Part shown: in pieces, positions 45,987-54,911 of the stretch
Layout of the letters: each line of letters starts with the position of its first letter
Position numbering within the stretch: the stretch's first letter is position 1
NCBI GenBank assembly: GCA_030592015.1
Contig: JAUUZY010000005.1
Span: 1 to 64,000 of the forward strand
Direction: 5' to 3'
DNA: 64,000 nucleotides
Source: Candidatus Peregrinibacteria bacterium
GTDB taxonomy: Bacteria > Patescibacteriota > Gracilibacteria > UBA1369 > LOWO2-01-FULL-3
Notes under the pieces: generated by a model
What the model was told of the DNA's origin: nothing
The model's database searches: none
What the model saw: only the letters and a program-made list of their open reading frames with translations
Made by a program: the position numbers and the translations under genes

Positions 45987-47033
45987 CTATGAAGCAATCT
46001 CAAAGGATGTGGTGGGAACTACATTTGTTTTTTCCTTATATCTCTCAGGATTTTTTTGAAAGAGAAAATAAGCCGCAGCCGCAATCATAGCAGCATTATC
46101 AGTGCAGAAAGGGATAGTCTTTGGATGTCTAAATTTAATTCCATTTGGAATGTTATCAGCTATATACTCACGCAAACGAGTATTCGCTGAAACACCACCT
46201 GCAAGATGAATTTCCTTGATCTCAGGATATTTGTCAGCAGCCATAAGCAGTTTTTTGCCCAAAACCTCTACAACAGCCTCCTGAAAACTCGCTGCAAGAT
46301 CATCCCGAAACTTATCATCCATCTCAGATTCACTCTTTATATCATTTTTTTGTATATACGATTTTACTTCATTTAGAACTGCGGTCTTGAGCCCGGAAAA
46401 ACTAAAGTCCAAACTGCCTTTCTCCAGATAGCTCCGTGGAAGTGCAAAAGCACCTTTGTCTCCATCCAAAGCCACTTTTGAAATTATCGGACCACCTGGA
46501 TATCCCAGCCCCAGAATCCTTGCAACCTTGTCAAAAGCCTCACCAGCTGCATCATCACGAGTTTCTCCAAGTATTTCAAATTCATTATGCCCACGCATCA
46601 GCACCAATTCATTATGTCCCCCGGAAACAGTCAAAATCAAAACGGGAAACTCTATTTTCTCTTCAGCCTCAAGCCAATTTGAGTAGATATGTCCAACTAT
46701 ATGCTGAACCGGAACAAGAACCTTATTCTTCACATAAGAAATAGTATTTGCGGTTTCAGTTCCAATAATAAGGGAGCTAACAAGTCCGGGCCCCCTGGTC
46801 ACCGCAACGGCATCTATCCCATCCCAATCGCAGCCAGCCAACGTCAAACACTCATCCAGAACCGGAATAACCTTTAACACGTGCTCTCTCGCGGCAACCT
46901 CCGGCACAACTCCACCGGTCTTTGCATGCAGGTCTATCTGCGACGCGATCACATTCGACAAAACTTTCCGACCATCTTCCACAATAGCGGCAGCAGTTTC
47001 GTCACAGGATGTTTCTATTGCTAGTACTTTCAT
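45987..47033 (-). CDS. tsaD: tRNA threonylcarbamoyladenosine transferase TsaD
   Basis: TsaD transfers the threonylcarbamoyl group to A37 of ANN-decoding tRNAs. The 348-residue protein is full length, with IETSCDETAAAIVEDG at the start, the metal-binding HIVGHIYSNW, VSGGHNELV, and the late LAGGVSANTRLRE and FCTDNAAMIAAAA. No tsaB, tsaC or tsaE is in the window. Its promoter places the predicted RNA start on the A of the ATG. Confidence 0.97.
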   Translation of the reverse strand: MKVLAIETSCDETAAAIVEDGRKVLSNVIASQIDLHAKTGGVVPEVAAREHVLKVIPVLDECLTLAGCDWDGIDAVAVTRGPGLVSSLIIGTETANTISYVKNKVLVPVQHIVGHIYSNWLEAEEKIEFPVLILTVSGGHNELVLMRGHNEFEILGETRDDAAGEAFDKVARILGLGYPGGPIISKVALDGDKGAFALPRSYLEKGSLDFSFSGLKTAVLNEVKSYIQKNDIKSESEMDDKFRDDLAASFQEAVVEVLGKKLLMAADKYPEIKEIHLAGGVSANTRLREYIADNIPNGIKFRHPKTIPFCTDNAAMIAAAAYFLFQKNPERYKEKTNVVPTTSFEIAS

Positions 47034-47039
47034 AGGGCG

Positions 47040-47048
47040 AATATATCA
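47040..47048 (-). promoter_or_regulatory. Extended -10 of tsaD, predicting a leaderless mRNA
   Basis: On the minus strand TGA precedes TATATT (47045-47040). Counting the usual spacing, +1 falls on 47033, the first base of the tsaD start codon. Confidence 0.55.
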
Positions 47049-47078
47049 CATAATCTTAAGTTTTTCCCAAAAATACGC

Positions 47079-47084
47079 TATACT
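47079..47084 (+). promoter_or_regulatory. -10 box of the cca gene
   Basis: TATACT lies 22 bases before the cca ATG in the divergent tsaD-cca gap. The -35 region is weak. The predicted start near 47091 gives a leader of about 16 bases. Confidence 0.5.
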
Positions 47085-47106
47085 AGATAGAACATTCATT
47101 TTTCCT

Positions 47107-48447
47107 ATGAAACCAACGTCGATAGAAATTATAGAAATACTAAAGAAAGCTGGCCACGAAGCCTACTGGGCTGGTGGATGTGTGAGGGATATGTTGCTTG
47201 GTATAAAACCAAAAGATTTCGACATAGTAACTTCAGCAAAACCTGACGAGATAGAGGACTTACTCGAGCATACAATCCCGATTGGAAAGAAATTCGGTGT
47301 GATTTTAGCGATAAAGAACGATCATCATTTCGAAATAGCCACATTTAGGTCTGATAGCGGCTATAGCGATGGACGAAGACCTGACGCTGTTGAGTTTACA
47401 AGCGCAGAGAAAGACGCATCCAGGCGCGATTTTACAATAAACGCACTATTCTATGATCCAATGGAGGACAAGATAATGGATTACGTGAATGGCCAGAAGG
47501 ACATGGATGATAAGCTGATCCGATTCATTGGGGATCCGGAGGAGAGAATCTTAGAGGACCACCTTAGGATTTTGCGAGCTGTTAGATTCAAAAACAACTA
47601 TCAGATGCAATATCACCCTGATACGTATAGCGCTATAAAGAAACACGCAGCACTCGTGAAGAACATATCAAGAGAGAGAATCCAGGATGAATTAAACAAA
47701 ATGATAATGGGGGAGATACCCGGGCAGAGTTTTGAGGAAATGTTTGAATTGGGGATTTTGGACCACATAATTCCAGAGCTTTCAAAGTTGAAGGGGCTCG
47801 CTCAGCCGCTACAGTATCACCAAGAAGGGGATGTGTGGGATCATTCTATACGCTCATTGAACAGCCTCACAGATGAGGAGTCAGATCCAAATCCGCTTAG
47901 AGCCGAGCCACCAACAGTGGCGCTCAAGTGGGCGACGTTTCTACACGATATAGGGAAATATGACACTTTCAGCATTGATAATGAGAGAATTCGTTACGAT
48001 GGACATGCGGAGAAAGGGGCAGAGATTGCCGGGAACATTTTGAAAAGACTGGCCTTCCCGAGGAAAACAATAGAAAAGGTGCAGTGGTTGATAGCTCATC
48101 ACATGATGGTTGTTCCGTTGTTCGAAATGCCTGATGGAAGGCGAAGACACTGGTTCCTCCAGCCTCACTTTGACGACCTCCTAGAGCTGTACAGAGCCGA
48201 CGCAATGGGAATCATTCCTATGGACTTATCAGCATATGAAAAACTGAAGCAACTCTATGGGCACGAGATAGCAAAGCTAAAGCTAATGCCGAAACAGCTG
48301 ATAAGCGGAACCGACATTATGAAGATTCTTGATATTGAAGGCGGAGAGCAAGTAGGTAAAGTCATTCAGGAGATACGCGAAAAGCAGCTATCCGGAGAAA
48401 TCAAAACCAAGAAACAGGCTAAGGAATTCGTTAAAGCAAAGAACTAG
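47107..48447 (+). CDS. cca: CCA tRNA nucleotidyltransferase with HD domain
   Basis: This enzyme adds or repairs the 3' CCA of tRNAs. The 446-residue protein has the class II nucleotidyltransferase signature AYWAGGCVRDMLLGIKPKDF with the catalytic DFDIVT. The template region RRDFTINALFYDP and the RNA-binding ILRAVRFKNNY follow. The C-terminal half has an HD phosphohydrolase domain (FLHDIGKYDTF, GHAEKGAEIAGNI). Its stop is 3 bases from that of the convergent bactofilin-like gene, with no terminator between. Confidence 0.95.
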   Translation: MKPTSIEIIEILKKAGHEAYWAGGCVRDMLLGIKPKDFDIVTSAKPDEIEDLLEHTIPIGKKFGVILAIKNDHHFEIATFRSDSGYSDGRRPDAVEFTSAEKDASRRDFTINALFYDPMEDKIMDYVNGQKDMDDKLIRFIGDPEERILEDHLRILRAVRFKNNYQMQYHPDTYSAIKKHAALVKNISRERIQDELNKMIMGEIPGQSFEEMFELGILDHIIPELSKLKGLAQPLQYHQEGDVWDHSIRSLNSLTDEESDPNPLRAEPPTVALKWATFLHDIGKYDTFSIDNERIRYDGHAEKGAEIAGNILKRLAFPRKTIEKVQWLIAHHMMVVPLFEMPDGRRRHWFLQPHFDDLLELYRADAMGIIPMDLSAYEKLKQLYGHEIAKLKLMPKQLISGTDIMKILDIEGGEQVGKVIQEIREKQLSGEIKTKKQAKEFVKAKN

Positions 48448-48450
48448 ATA

Positions 48451-49599
48451 CTAGATCATTTTCTTTGCCCTCAAGAATGCAATATAGTCTTTTTTGATCA
48501 GAAGTAGTGAACCCGCTCCAACCAGGAAGAGGACGAGATTGAATATCCATCCGACAAGAGGAATAAGGCTTACTAAATTATATGCCAAGAGTGCCAGCGC
48601 GATTCCAAAAAAGAATCTGGTTCTCAGGTATTTTCTTTTCTTGAAGTTAATAAAATACCCTGCAAGCCAAGCAGATACGTAAATTTGAGACAGATAATAG
48701 ATCACCAAAACACCTGAAAATACAATCAATGCTATCGGTATCCCTACAACTGTAACCATCAAAATAAGTCCTCCCACAATAGCTATAATCATAGCCAAAA
48801 CACCAACTGCAAAAGCCTTCAAAGCATTTTCCATGGTTGCTTGAGAAGATTTTATAAGAATCTTAGGCGCAAACAGAACAAGAAGAAACGCTAGAAGAAG
48901 CGCTGACAGATAAGTAAGGAGCTTGAATGCTATATAAGCTATAGCAGTTGTCTTCACAGTTTCCTTCTGTTCAAACTTATTAAAATTTATTTTACCAGCT
49001 ACAACACCGGGCGGAACATCTACCTCCAAAAGAGAAGAATAGTTCAAATCACCTCCAACTTTTGCAAAAGGAGAAATAGTAAGGGCATCCTCAATAGTAA
49101 CCTCAACATCCCCATCAACGGTTCCGTTTAGAATCAAAGCCCCCATTACTCCCCAAATCTCTTCTTTCACATGACCATCCATCGCTAGATATCCGGCAGC
49201 AATCAGGATTGTTCCACCTACTGTAGAATTTTTACTGACATCAACAGTACCTCCGGCCACAACGATATCATCACCAACATCAGAAAAAATAGTAACCTGT
49301 CCTCCCATAACTCTTATATCACCTCCAACATCTCCAAGTACGGAAACTTTTCCTCCGACAACAACCAGATCCTCCAACACATTTCCATCTATAGTAATTG
49401 CACCACCGGCAATGTAGAGATCGCCCATTATATCAGCATCAACATTCGTATTGCCTGCCAAGATATACATATCATCAAGAACAGTCCGACTAATCACAAC
49501 ATTGTCACCAGTATTAAAGTCCACAATAGCATAAGCCGGAACAATCTGTATGGAAAACAAGAGTAATGAAAGGGTAACAATTGATAACAATTTCTTCAT
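48451..49599 (-). CDS. Secreted/membrane bactofilin-like beta-solenoid protein
   Basis: The product has 382 residues. A signal peptide (IVTLSLLLFSIQIVPAYA) is followed by about 190 residues of short Gly-rich beta repeats (NTNVDADIMGDLYIAGGAIT, GNVLEDLVVVGGKVSVLGDV), as in bactofilins and other polymer-forming proteins. A hydrophobic C-terminal half holds about four or five membrane helices. Classical bactofilins are cytoplasmic and lack export signals. Here the repeat part should lie outside, held by the C-terminal membrane domain. The function is unknown; an outer scaffold is an inference. Confidence 0.8.
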   Translation of the reverse strand: MKKLLSIVTLSLLLFSIQIVPAYAIVDFNTGDNVVISRTVLDDMYILAGNTNVDADIMGDLYIAGGAITIDGNVLEDLVVVGGKVSVLGDVGGDIRVMGGQVTIFSDVGDDIVVAGGTVDVSKNSTVGGTILIAAGYLAMDGHVKEEIWGVMGALILNGTVDGDVEVTIEDALTISPFAKVGGDLNYSSLLEVDVPPGVVAGKINFNKFEQKETVKTTAIAYIAFKLLTYLSALLLAFLLVLFAPKILIKSSQATMENALKAFAVGVLAMIIAIVGGLILMVTVVGIPIALIVFSGVLVIYYLSQIYVSAWLAGYFINFKKRKYLRTRFFFGIALALLAYNLVSLIPLVGWIFNLVLFLVGAGSLLLIKKDYIAFLRAKKMI

Positions 49600-49677
49600 A
49601 TTTTCATTGGTAATAAATCTATTTAATAAAAAATAGAACCAAAACGAAAAAGTGGCTAATCAATACTCTTGACATAA

Positions 49678-51072
49678 CTAAGCGCTCCTTTCTAGCAAGG
49701 CAACGTTTTCAATGTGGTAAGTCTGAGGGAACATATCTACAGGCTGAACCTTTTTGAGCTTATATCCATACTCTTTGAGCCAATCACAGTCACGGGCAAG
49801 AGTAGAAGGATTACAAGAAACATAAACAATCTGAGAAGGTGCAAACTCACTGATTTTCTCAATAATTTTTTGAGTAATACCAGCTCTTGGTGGATCTATG
49901 ACAATAAGAGACGGACGCTCGCGTAGATTTTTCAAAAGTTTAGAAACATCACCGGTATAAAAATCTATATTGAATATATTGTTCTTCTTAGCATTCTCCT
50001 GCGCGGATTTCACAGCATCCACATTCATCTCAATTCCCAAAACCTTATCTACATGCTTCGCCAAAAATAAACCAATCGTCCCAGTTCCACAAAACAAATC
50101 GAAAACAATATCATGCTTTTGCTCCAAAGCCATCTTCAAAATCTGACTATACAAAACCTCTGCCTGTGCAGTATTAACCTGAAAAAAGCTCTGTGGCAAA
50201 ATTTCAAAATCCAATTCATCCCCATTATCCAAAACCATTTTTTCACTATAAGTTTTTGATCCAAAGAGAAGTTTGTCCTCAATACGTCGCGGACTACCTC
50301 TCTTACTGATGATAGTAGACCAATAAACGGAAACTATTTTCTGCTCACCCAAATCAAGACCATTCAGTAGTACAACAAATTCCTGCAATTCATCCTCGAA
50401 ATTTTTAGGAAGATCCTGAGAACTGGTAAGCGTAACCAATATCTCATTTGTGCTCTTTCCTTCTCGAATATATAGAGACCTAAGGCAGCCTGTTCCATTT
50501 GAATATTTAAATGGTGGCCATTTCTTACCAATAACAAATTCACGAACCGCATTCACAATCTTTACAGAAGCTTCAGATTGCAAATAGCAAATATCCAAAT
50601 TCAAAATATCAAACCTTCTACCTGGCAAATGCATTCCCAAAGTAAAATTCATATCCTTGTCATAGCCAAAAGAAAACTCCATCTTATTGCGATAGTAAAA
50701 AGACTTCTCAGATCCAATAATCTCCTCAACAGGAGGGTCATAAATCTTTCCAATCCTTTCAAACGAGTCGATCACCTGCTGCTGCTTAAATTCCAATTGC
50801 GCCTCATAGGGCATGAACTGAATCTGACAACCACCGCAAATGTCAGAATACTTGCATCTTGGCTCTATTCTTTCCGGAGACTCCTTAACTATTTTCTCCA
50901 ACTTAGCTTCAGCAAAATTCTTCTTTATCTTCGTAAATGAAGCCTCAACCTTATCCCCGGGCATAGTACCGGCAACAAAAACAGTCAGGCCATCAAATTT
51001 GCCAATACCTCTCCCGCCAAAAGCGAGCTTCTCAATATCGAGTTCAACTATTTGTCCCTTCTTTAATTGCAT
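49678..51072 (-). CDS. rlmD: 23S rRNA (uracil-C5)-methyltransferase, RlmD/RumA type
   Basis: The enzyme methylates a uracil at C5 using S-adenosylmethionine. The 464-residue protein has an N-terminal TRAM-type domain (IVELDIEKLAFGGRGIGKFD), an iron-sulfur cluster motif (CKYSDICGGCQ), the SAM site FDLFCGTGTIGLFLA, IDPPRAGI, and the catalytic cysteine in YVSCNPSTLARD. The cluster motif points to RlmD rather than TrmA, though the exact target base cannot be read from sequence. I use the ATG at 51072 because a promoter ends just upstream. The GTG at 51078 would lie before the predicted RNA start. Confidence 0.88.
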   Translation of the reverse strand: MQLKKGQIVELDIEKLAFGGRGIGKFDGLTVFVAGTMPGDKVEASFTKIKKNFAEAKLEKIVKESPERIEPRCKYSDICGGCQIQFMPYEAQLEFKQQQVIDSFERIGKIYDPPVEEIIGSEKSFYYRNKMEFSFGYDKDMNFTLGMHLPGRRFDILNLDICYLQSEASVKIVNAVREFVIGKKWPPFKYSNGTGCLRSLYIREGKSTNEILVTLTSSQDLPKNFEDELQEFVVLLNGLDLGEQKIVSVYWSTIISKRGSPRRIEDKLLFGSKTYSEKMVLDNGDELDFEILPQSFFQVNTAQAEVLYSQILKMALEQKHDIVFDLFCGTGTIGLFLAKHVDKVLGIEMNVDAVKSAQENAKKNNIFNIDFYTGDVSKLLKNLRERPSLIVIDPPRAGITQKIIEKISEFAPSQIVYVSCNPSTLARDCDWLKEYGYKLKKVQPVDMFPQTYHIENVALLERSA

Positions 51073-51078
51073 GGACAC

Positions 51079-51107
51079 TTCATACCAAAAGCACCCCCTC
51101 TAAGCAA
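51079..51107 (-). promoter_or_regulatory. Promoter of the RlmD gene, predicting a leaderless mRNA
   Basis: On the minus strand TTGCTT (51107-51102), 17 bases, TATGAA (51084-51079) preceded by TGG. The predicted +1 is 51072, the A of the ATG. Confidence 0.5.
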
Positions 51108-51112
51108 GCCCA

Positions 51113-51673
51113 TTACGCAGCTTTTTCGCCAGAGTCATCAATTTCTTTAACCTGCTCACTCACTCCCTTGCGATAATCATTTATGTCTGTAACGCCTTCA
51201 GGCAGTGGGACCTCTCTATATTTTCCATCATCTCTATAGCCCAATTCCGGGAAAACTTCCTTAAAGATTAAAAATTCTTTATTTTTCTTTGCTTCATCAA
51301 ATTTACTCAAATACATTTTCTCATATTCTTTATATATACGTTCGTACTTACTTGCGTAATACCAGTTATAAAGTTGTTCAATCATTTGTTCAGGACTTTT
51401 ATCACCACGAATTCTATCCACAAATTCATAAAAATTCTCCACAGCCTTTTTCTCATCATAGTCTTCAACGCCTATTGCGCTCAGATAATTTTTCGCAGAT
51501 TTTTTGCCGGGAGATGGCTCATTAGTGAGCTCAGATATCACATGAAACAGTCTTTCAGATGGGTGCATCAGCTTAGCGTGATCAAACCCTCCTTCTAGAG
51601 CTTTTTCAACACTTCTCTGAGTAGCAGACGCTTCTCTTGGGATATCACCTGATTCTGGGCTCTCGTATGGCAT
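51113..51673 (-). CDS. Hypothetical cytoplasmic helical protein
   Basis: I do not recognise this 186-residue protein. It is hydrophilic, without signal peptide or membrane helix. The middle is rich in Tyr, Lys and Glu (NWYYASKYERIYKEYEKMYL) and predicted helical. It has a good extended -10 promoter and ends 5 bases before the -35 of the RlmD gene's promoter, so the two may be read together. Confidence 0.75.
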   Translation of the reverse strand: MPYESPESGDIPREASATQRSVEKALEGGFDHAKLMHPSERLFHVISELTNEPSPGKKSAKNYLSAIGVEDYDEKKAVENFYEFVDRIRGDKSPEQMIEQLYNWYYASKYERIYKEYEKMYLSKFDEAKKNKEFLIFKEVFPELGYRDDGKYREVPLPEGVTDINDYRKGVSEQVKEIDDSGEKAA

Positions 51674-51697
51674 AATGAAAATTAACTAATTAAATTA

Positions 51698-51726
51698 TTA
51701 TAGCACAAACACCTCCTTTCAACAAC
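51698..51726 (-). promoter_or_regulatory. Promoter of the hypothetical gene at 51113-51673
   Basis: On the minus strand TTGTTG (51726-51721), 17 bases, then a perfect TATAAT (51703-51698) preceded by TGC. The start is near 51691, with an 18-base leader. Confidence 0.75.
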
Positions 51727-51777
51727 TATTTTCTCCACTCAATACCTGTTAAATTTAAGAAAACATAAATATTTCAT

Positions 51778-52683
51778 GTGAGAACAACTCTACTAGTCTT
51801 GGTGTCTATCCTTCCGGTTCTTGTCTTGCTTCGTTATTTTGACAAGCAGGATAGAGGGAAGAAAGAGCCTCTTCGGCTGAAGTGGAAGGTATTTAAGTGG
51901 GGGATACTTGCTACGATAATTGCAGGAATAATAGAAATAAATCTGGACTCCATAATGCTGAGTATTTCAGAGAATAAGTTGATTTATGGTTTTCTGACAG
52001 CATTTGTGACAGCCGCAATCGTAGAGGAGGGACTAAAAATGTGGGTGGTAAGAAGAGAAGTATACAAAGACAAGGATTTCGACGAGGTAATGGACGGGAT
52101 TTCATACACTGTAATCGCGAGTATGGGATTTGCCCTGCTAGAGAACATTTTATACGTAGTAGAAGGGGGACTCGCTGTAGGAATAATAAGAGCTTTGATC
52201 TCTGTGCCGGCCCACGCAATGTTTTCGGGAATAATGGGCTTCTATATAGGAAAGGCAAGATTTGCACCGATGTCATGGCAGGGAAGCAAACTTTTATGGA
52301 AAGGTTTCGCAATTGCAGTTTTCTACCACGGACTCTTCAACTTCCTGCTCTTCACTGAAAGTCCATTAATGTTCCTTGTTATACCTCTTCTCATAACAAT
52401 GGCTGTTCATCTTCATCAAAAAATAAAACAAGCACGGTATGAGGACAAAGTTGATAGACGACCTCCTGCAAATGTAAGTATATGGACTATTGTAAAAATC
52501 TTCTTCGCATCCATGTTGATAGTGCTGGGAACCGGAAGCTTCATCGGTAGTATAGTCCTAGCCGGAGACGCAAGATACGATTACGGAAAAGACGATATAA
52601 TATCTAGCGCAATATTTGCCGTAGTTCTCTATATCATTGGATATTTTATAATCCGTAGAAAGAAAGATAGATCCAGGTCCTAA
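51778..52683 (+). CDS. PrsW-family intramembrane protease (paralogue 2)
   Basis: This 301-residue polytopic protein starts at GTG, since the overlapping ATG at 51776 runs straight into TGA in another frame. PrsW motifs are clear: FDKQDRGKKEPLRL after the first helix, the paired glutamates in IVEEGLKMW, FALLENILYV, SVPAHAMFSG with GFYIGKARF, and YHGLFNFLLF. It is distinct in sequence from the paralogue at 2984-3874. Its TAA stop overlaps the TAG stop of the convergent LCP gene by three bases. Confidence 0.87.
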   Translation: MRTTLLVLVSILPVLVLLRYFDKQDRGKKEPLRLKWKVFKWGILATIIAGIIEINLDSIMLSISENKLIYGFLTAFVTAAIVEEGLKMWVVRREVYKDKDFDEVMDGISYTVIASMGFALLENILYVVEGGLAVGIIRALISVPAHAMFSGIMGFYIGKARFAPMSWQGSKLLWKGFAIAVFYHGLFNFLLFTESPLMFLVIPLLITMAVHLHQKIKQARYEDKVDRRPPANVSIWTIVKIFFASMLIVLGTGSFIGSIVLAGDARYDYGKDDIISSAIFAVVLYIIGYFIIRRKKDRSRS

Positions 52684-54794
52684 ACACTTTCAAATTTCTC
52701 CTTGAAGAACCATTTAATAACATTCCAATTATTATCACGCGGGAGAAGAGTATAAGCGTGGTTCTCACCTTCACAACCGGGCTTAGGCTGCCCCGCCGCT
52801 TCAGCAGAAGCAATTAAAGCACTACATTGTTCAGTAGTAATATAAGGAGGAACATAAAGAACATTCCCGGATGACATAACATCATTCGAAAGTATCTCAT
52901 AGTTTTGATAACGGAAATAATAAGCAACAGCCTCTTCTATATCGACATCAGTCTCAGTTTTTTCCAAAACTGTTTTTGCAATTTCATAGAAAGTATCAGC
53001 ATCACCAAAACCAAAATTCTTTGCCTTGTCCTGCAAAGATTTCAAAATAAGTTGTTGTCTCTCCGCCCTGGCAAAATCAGAAGAAGTATGACGACTCCTA
53101 GCCAATCTCAAAGATTCCTTTCCACCAAGATGATAAGTCCCCGGCTCATAATGCAAAGTTCCAACAACTCCATCATCAACAGTTCTATAGGTAGGATCAA
53201 TAACAGCCTTCTCCAAAGTAACATCTATTCCTCCAATCAAATCCACCACGTCTATAAAGGCATACATGTCTATCAGTACATATTTATCCAACTTGTATCC
53301 AGTCATATCGCTCAAAACTTTTTTCAGCTCCGGCATTCCATAAAAATAACCATAAGCATTAATCTTCCTGCCATTATAATGGAGATCCCTTGGAATACTA
53401 ATCATCCTTACCTCTTTTTTATCTTCATCCACATGAGCAAAAATCATGGTATCAACCAAATTTCCATGCTTGCCGGCTATCAGAATATTGAAAGAATGGT
53501 CATCACTACTAAGCTCATCACCATATTCCGGAATATCATCAGGTATCTCTAGAGTTTTTTTTTTGAACTCCGGATCAAAGAATAAAAGATTCTGACTGTT
53601 TGTTCCCTCTGTATTCACTATATTGATGACCGCAGTAGATTCCTCTACCACTATGGAAGAGATCAAAATGCCATCTGTATCTGAGATATCATAAAAAATC
53701 CTGCCATCATAAAATCTTGGCTCCTTAGAAATACTTAGATTATTTCCATTCAAAAGCATCTGAAATCCTGTATCTGAAATAGTATTTTCAATATTTTCTC
53801 GCGCCTCCATAACTTTTTTCTGAATAACTGTATTCGTATCAAGTTTGGCTATAAAAGGGGGGAGCGACATAGCAAGGTCAGTAACGATAAGTTTACTATC
53901 ATTATCCCTTTTATTAACAAGGCTAATCTCCAGAGTCGAAAGATTCAAAACAATCTCAGCAACGATGTCACCAGATCGACTCTTTATAGGGTAAACCGCC
54001 TTAAGGTCCGCCTCAGTATATTCTGACGAAACAATTACTCCTGCATTATCAGCAGCAGATTGTACTTCAGTGGAAATAAGAGCAGTCGCAATAGATGCGG
54101 TAGCCTCATTTAGACTGGAAAGACTCTTTATTACAGAGTCCTTATTCTTATTTATATAATCTATAGCAGATTTTTGAAAAGCATCAGTATTTTCAGCATC
54201 AACCTCAGATTTATCCAATGGAGTTTTCACGTATAACACTGAATCATCCTTTGAAAGGTAATATTTAAAAAGGCTCTCACCATTTACATCACTCATAGCC
54301 AGAGACACGGAATAATCATCTTCATTTATCTGTCCCAATGTCAGGTCATGAGAGTCAACAAAGCTACGAAAATCAGTAGAGTCTGCCGTATCCTGAAGAA
54401 AGGATTTCTTTAAAGCGAGTTTTTCCAAATTTGTGCTACTCACAGATAGGTAGTCAACATACTGAAAAAGGGCGAGCTGAACATCATTCTTATTCTTATC
54501 CACATCATTAGTAGAATCAGTACTATCTTCAGCAGTTTCAAGATCATCAAAGCCAAGATAATTCTTTGTAGGCATAAGCAAAAAATTTCTAACTTCATTC
54601 AGATCTTGCCCAAAAGCAAGATAAGTATCCTTCACTTGACCAATCTCAGTAATAAGCGAACTGTCTCGAGTTTCAAGGAAATCAATAGAGCTGCTTATCT
54701 TGGCCAGCTGAAAATACTGCATAACAATAAGCACCACGATAACCGCGACAATAATTGTTTTTCCATTAATGATTTTCCTAATCTTACCTTTCAT
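52680..54794 (-). CDS. LytR-CpsA-Psr (LCP) family protein with a long N-terminal region
   Basis: LCP enzymes transfer glycopolymers from lipid carriers to peptidoglycan or protein. The 704-residue protein has a membrane helix near the N-terminus (TIIVAVIVVLIVMQYFQLA), about 400 residues of unknown extracytoplasmic sequence, then an LCP domain from about residue 433 to 610. The domain has NILIAGKHGNLVDTMIFAHV, the arginine-containing MISIPRDLHYNG, and RLARSRHTSSDFARAERQQ. Ordinary LCP proteins reach the domain within about 100 residues. It may attach the wall polymer that SLH proteins bind. ATG 54794 is preferred to GTG 54800. Confidence 0.88.
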   Translation of the reverse strand: MKGKIRKIINGKTIIVAVIVVLIVMQYFQLAKISSSIDFLETRDSSLITEIGQVKDTYLAFGQDLNEVRNFLLMPTKNYLGFDDLETAEDSTDSTNDVDKNKNDVQLALFQYVDYLSVSSTNLEKLALKKSFLQDTADSTDFRSFVDSHDLTLGQINEDDYSVSLAMSDVNGESLFKYYLSKDDSVLYVKTPLDKSEVDAENTDAFQKSAIDYINKNKDSVIKSLSSLNEATASIATALISTEVQSAADNAGVIVSSEYTEADLKAVYPIKSRSGDIVAEIVLNLSTLEISLVNKRDNDSKLIVTDLAMSLPPFIAKLDTNTVIQKKVMEARENIENTISDTGFQMLLNGNNLSISKEPRFYDGRIFYDISDTDGILISSIVVEESTAVINIVNTEGTNSQNLLFFDPEFKKKTLEIPDDIPEYGDELSSDDHSFNILIAGKHGNLVDTMIFAHVDEDKKEVRMISIPRDLHYNGRKINAYGYFYGMPELKKVLSDMTGYKLDKYVLIDMYAFIDVVDLIGGIDVTLEKAVIDPTYRTVDDGVVGTLHYEPGTYHLGGKESLRLARSRHTSSDFARAERQQLILKSLQDKAKNFGFGDADTFYEIAKTVLEKTETDVDIEEAVAYYFRYQNYEILSNDVMSSGNVLYVPPYITTEQCSALIASAEAAGQPKPGCEGENHAYTLLPRDNNWNVIKWFFKEKFESV

Positions 54795-54819
54795 CTTCAC
54801 TTAGCTTAAATGCTAAAAA

Positions 54820-54848
54820 AGTCTATGAGAAAATTCAGCTCTTTGCAA
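54820..54848 (-). promoter_or_regulatory. Possible LCP gene promoter
   Basis: On the minus strand TTGCAA (54848-54843), 17 bases, TAGACT (54825-54820). No TGn extension is present. The start would be near 54813. Confidence 0.45.
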
Positions 54849-54911
54849 ATTAACTTAAACAATTATGCTAAATGAGCTTTTCAAAAGAGGAAAATGTTTC
54901 AGAGTTAGCTA

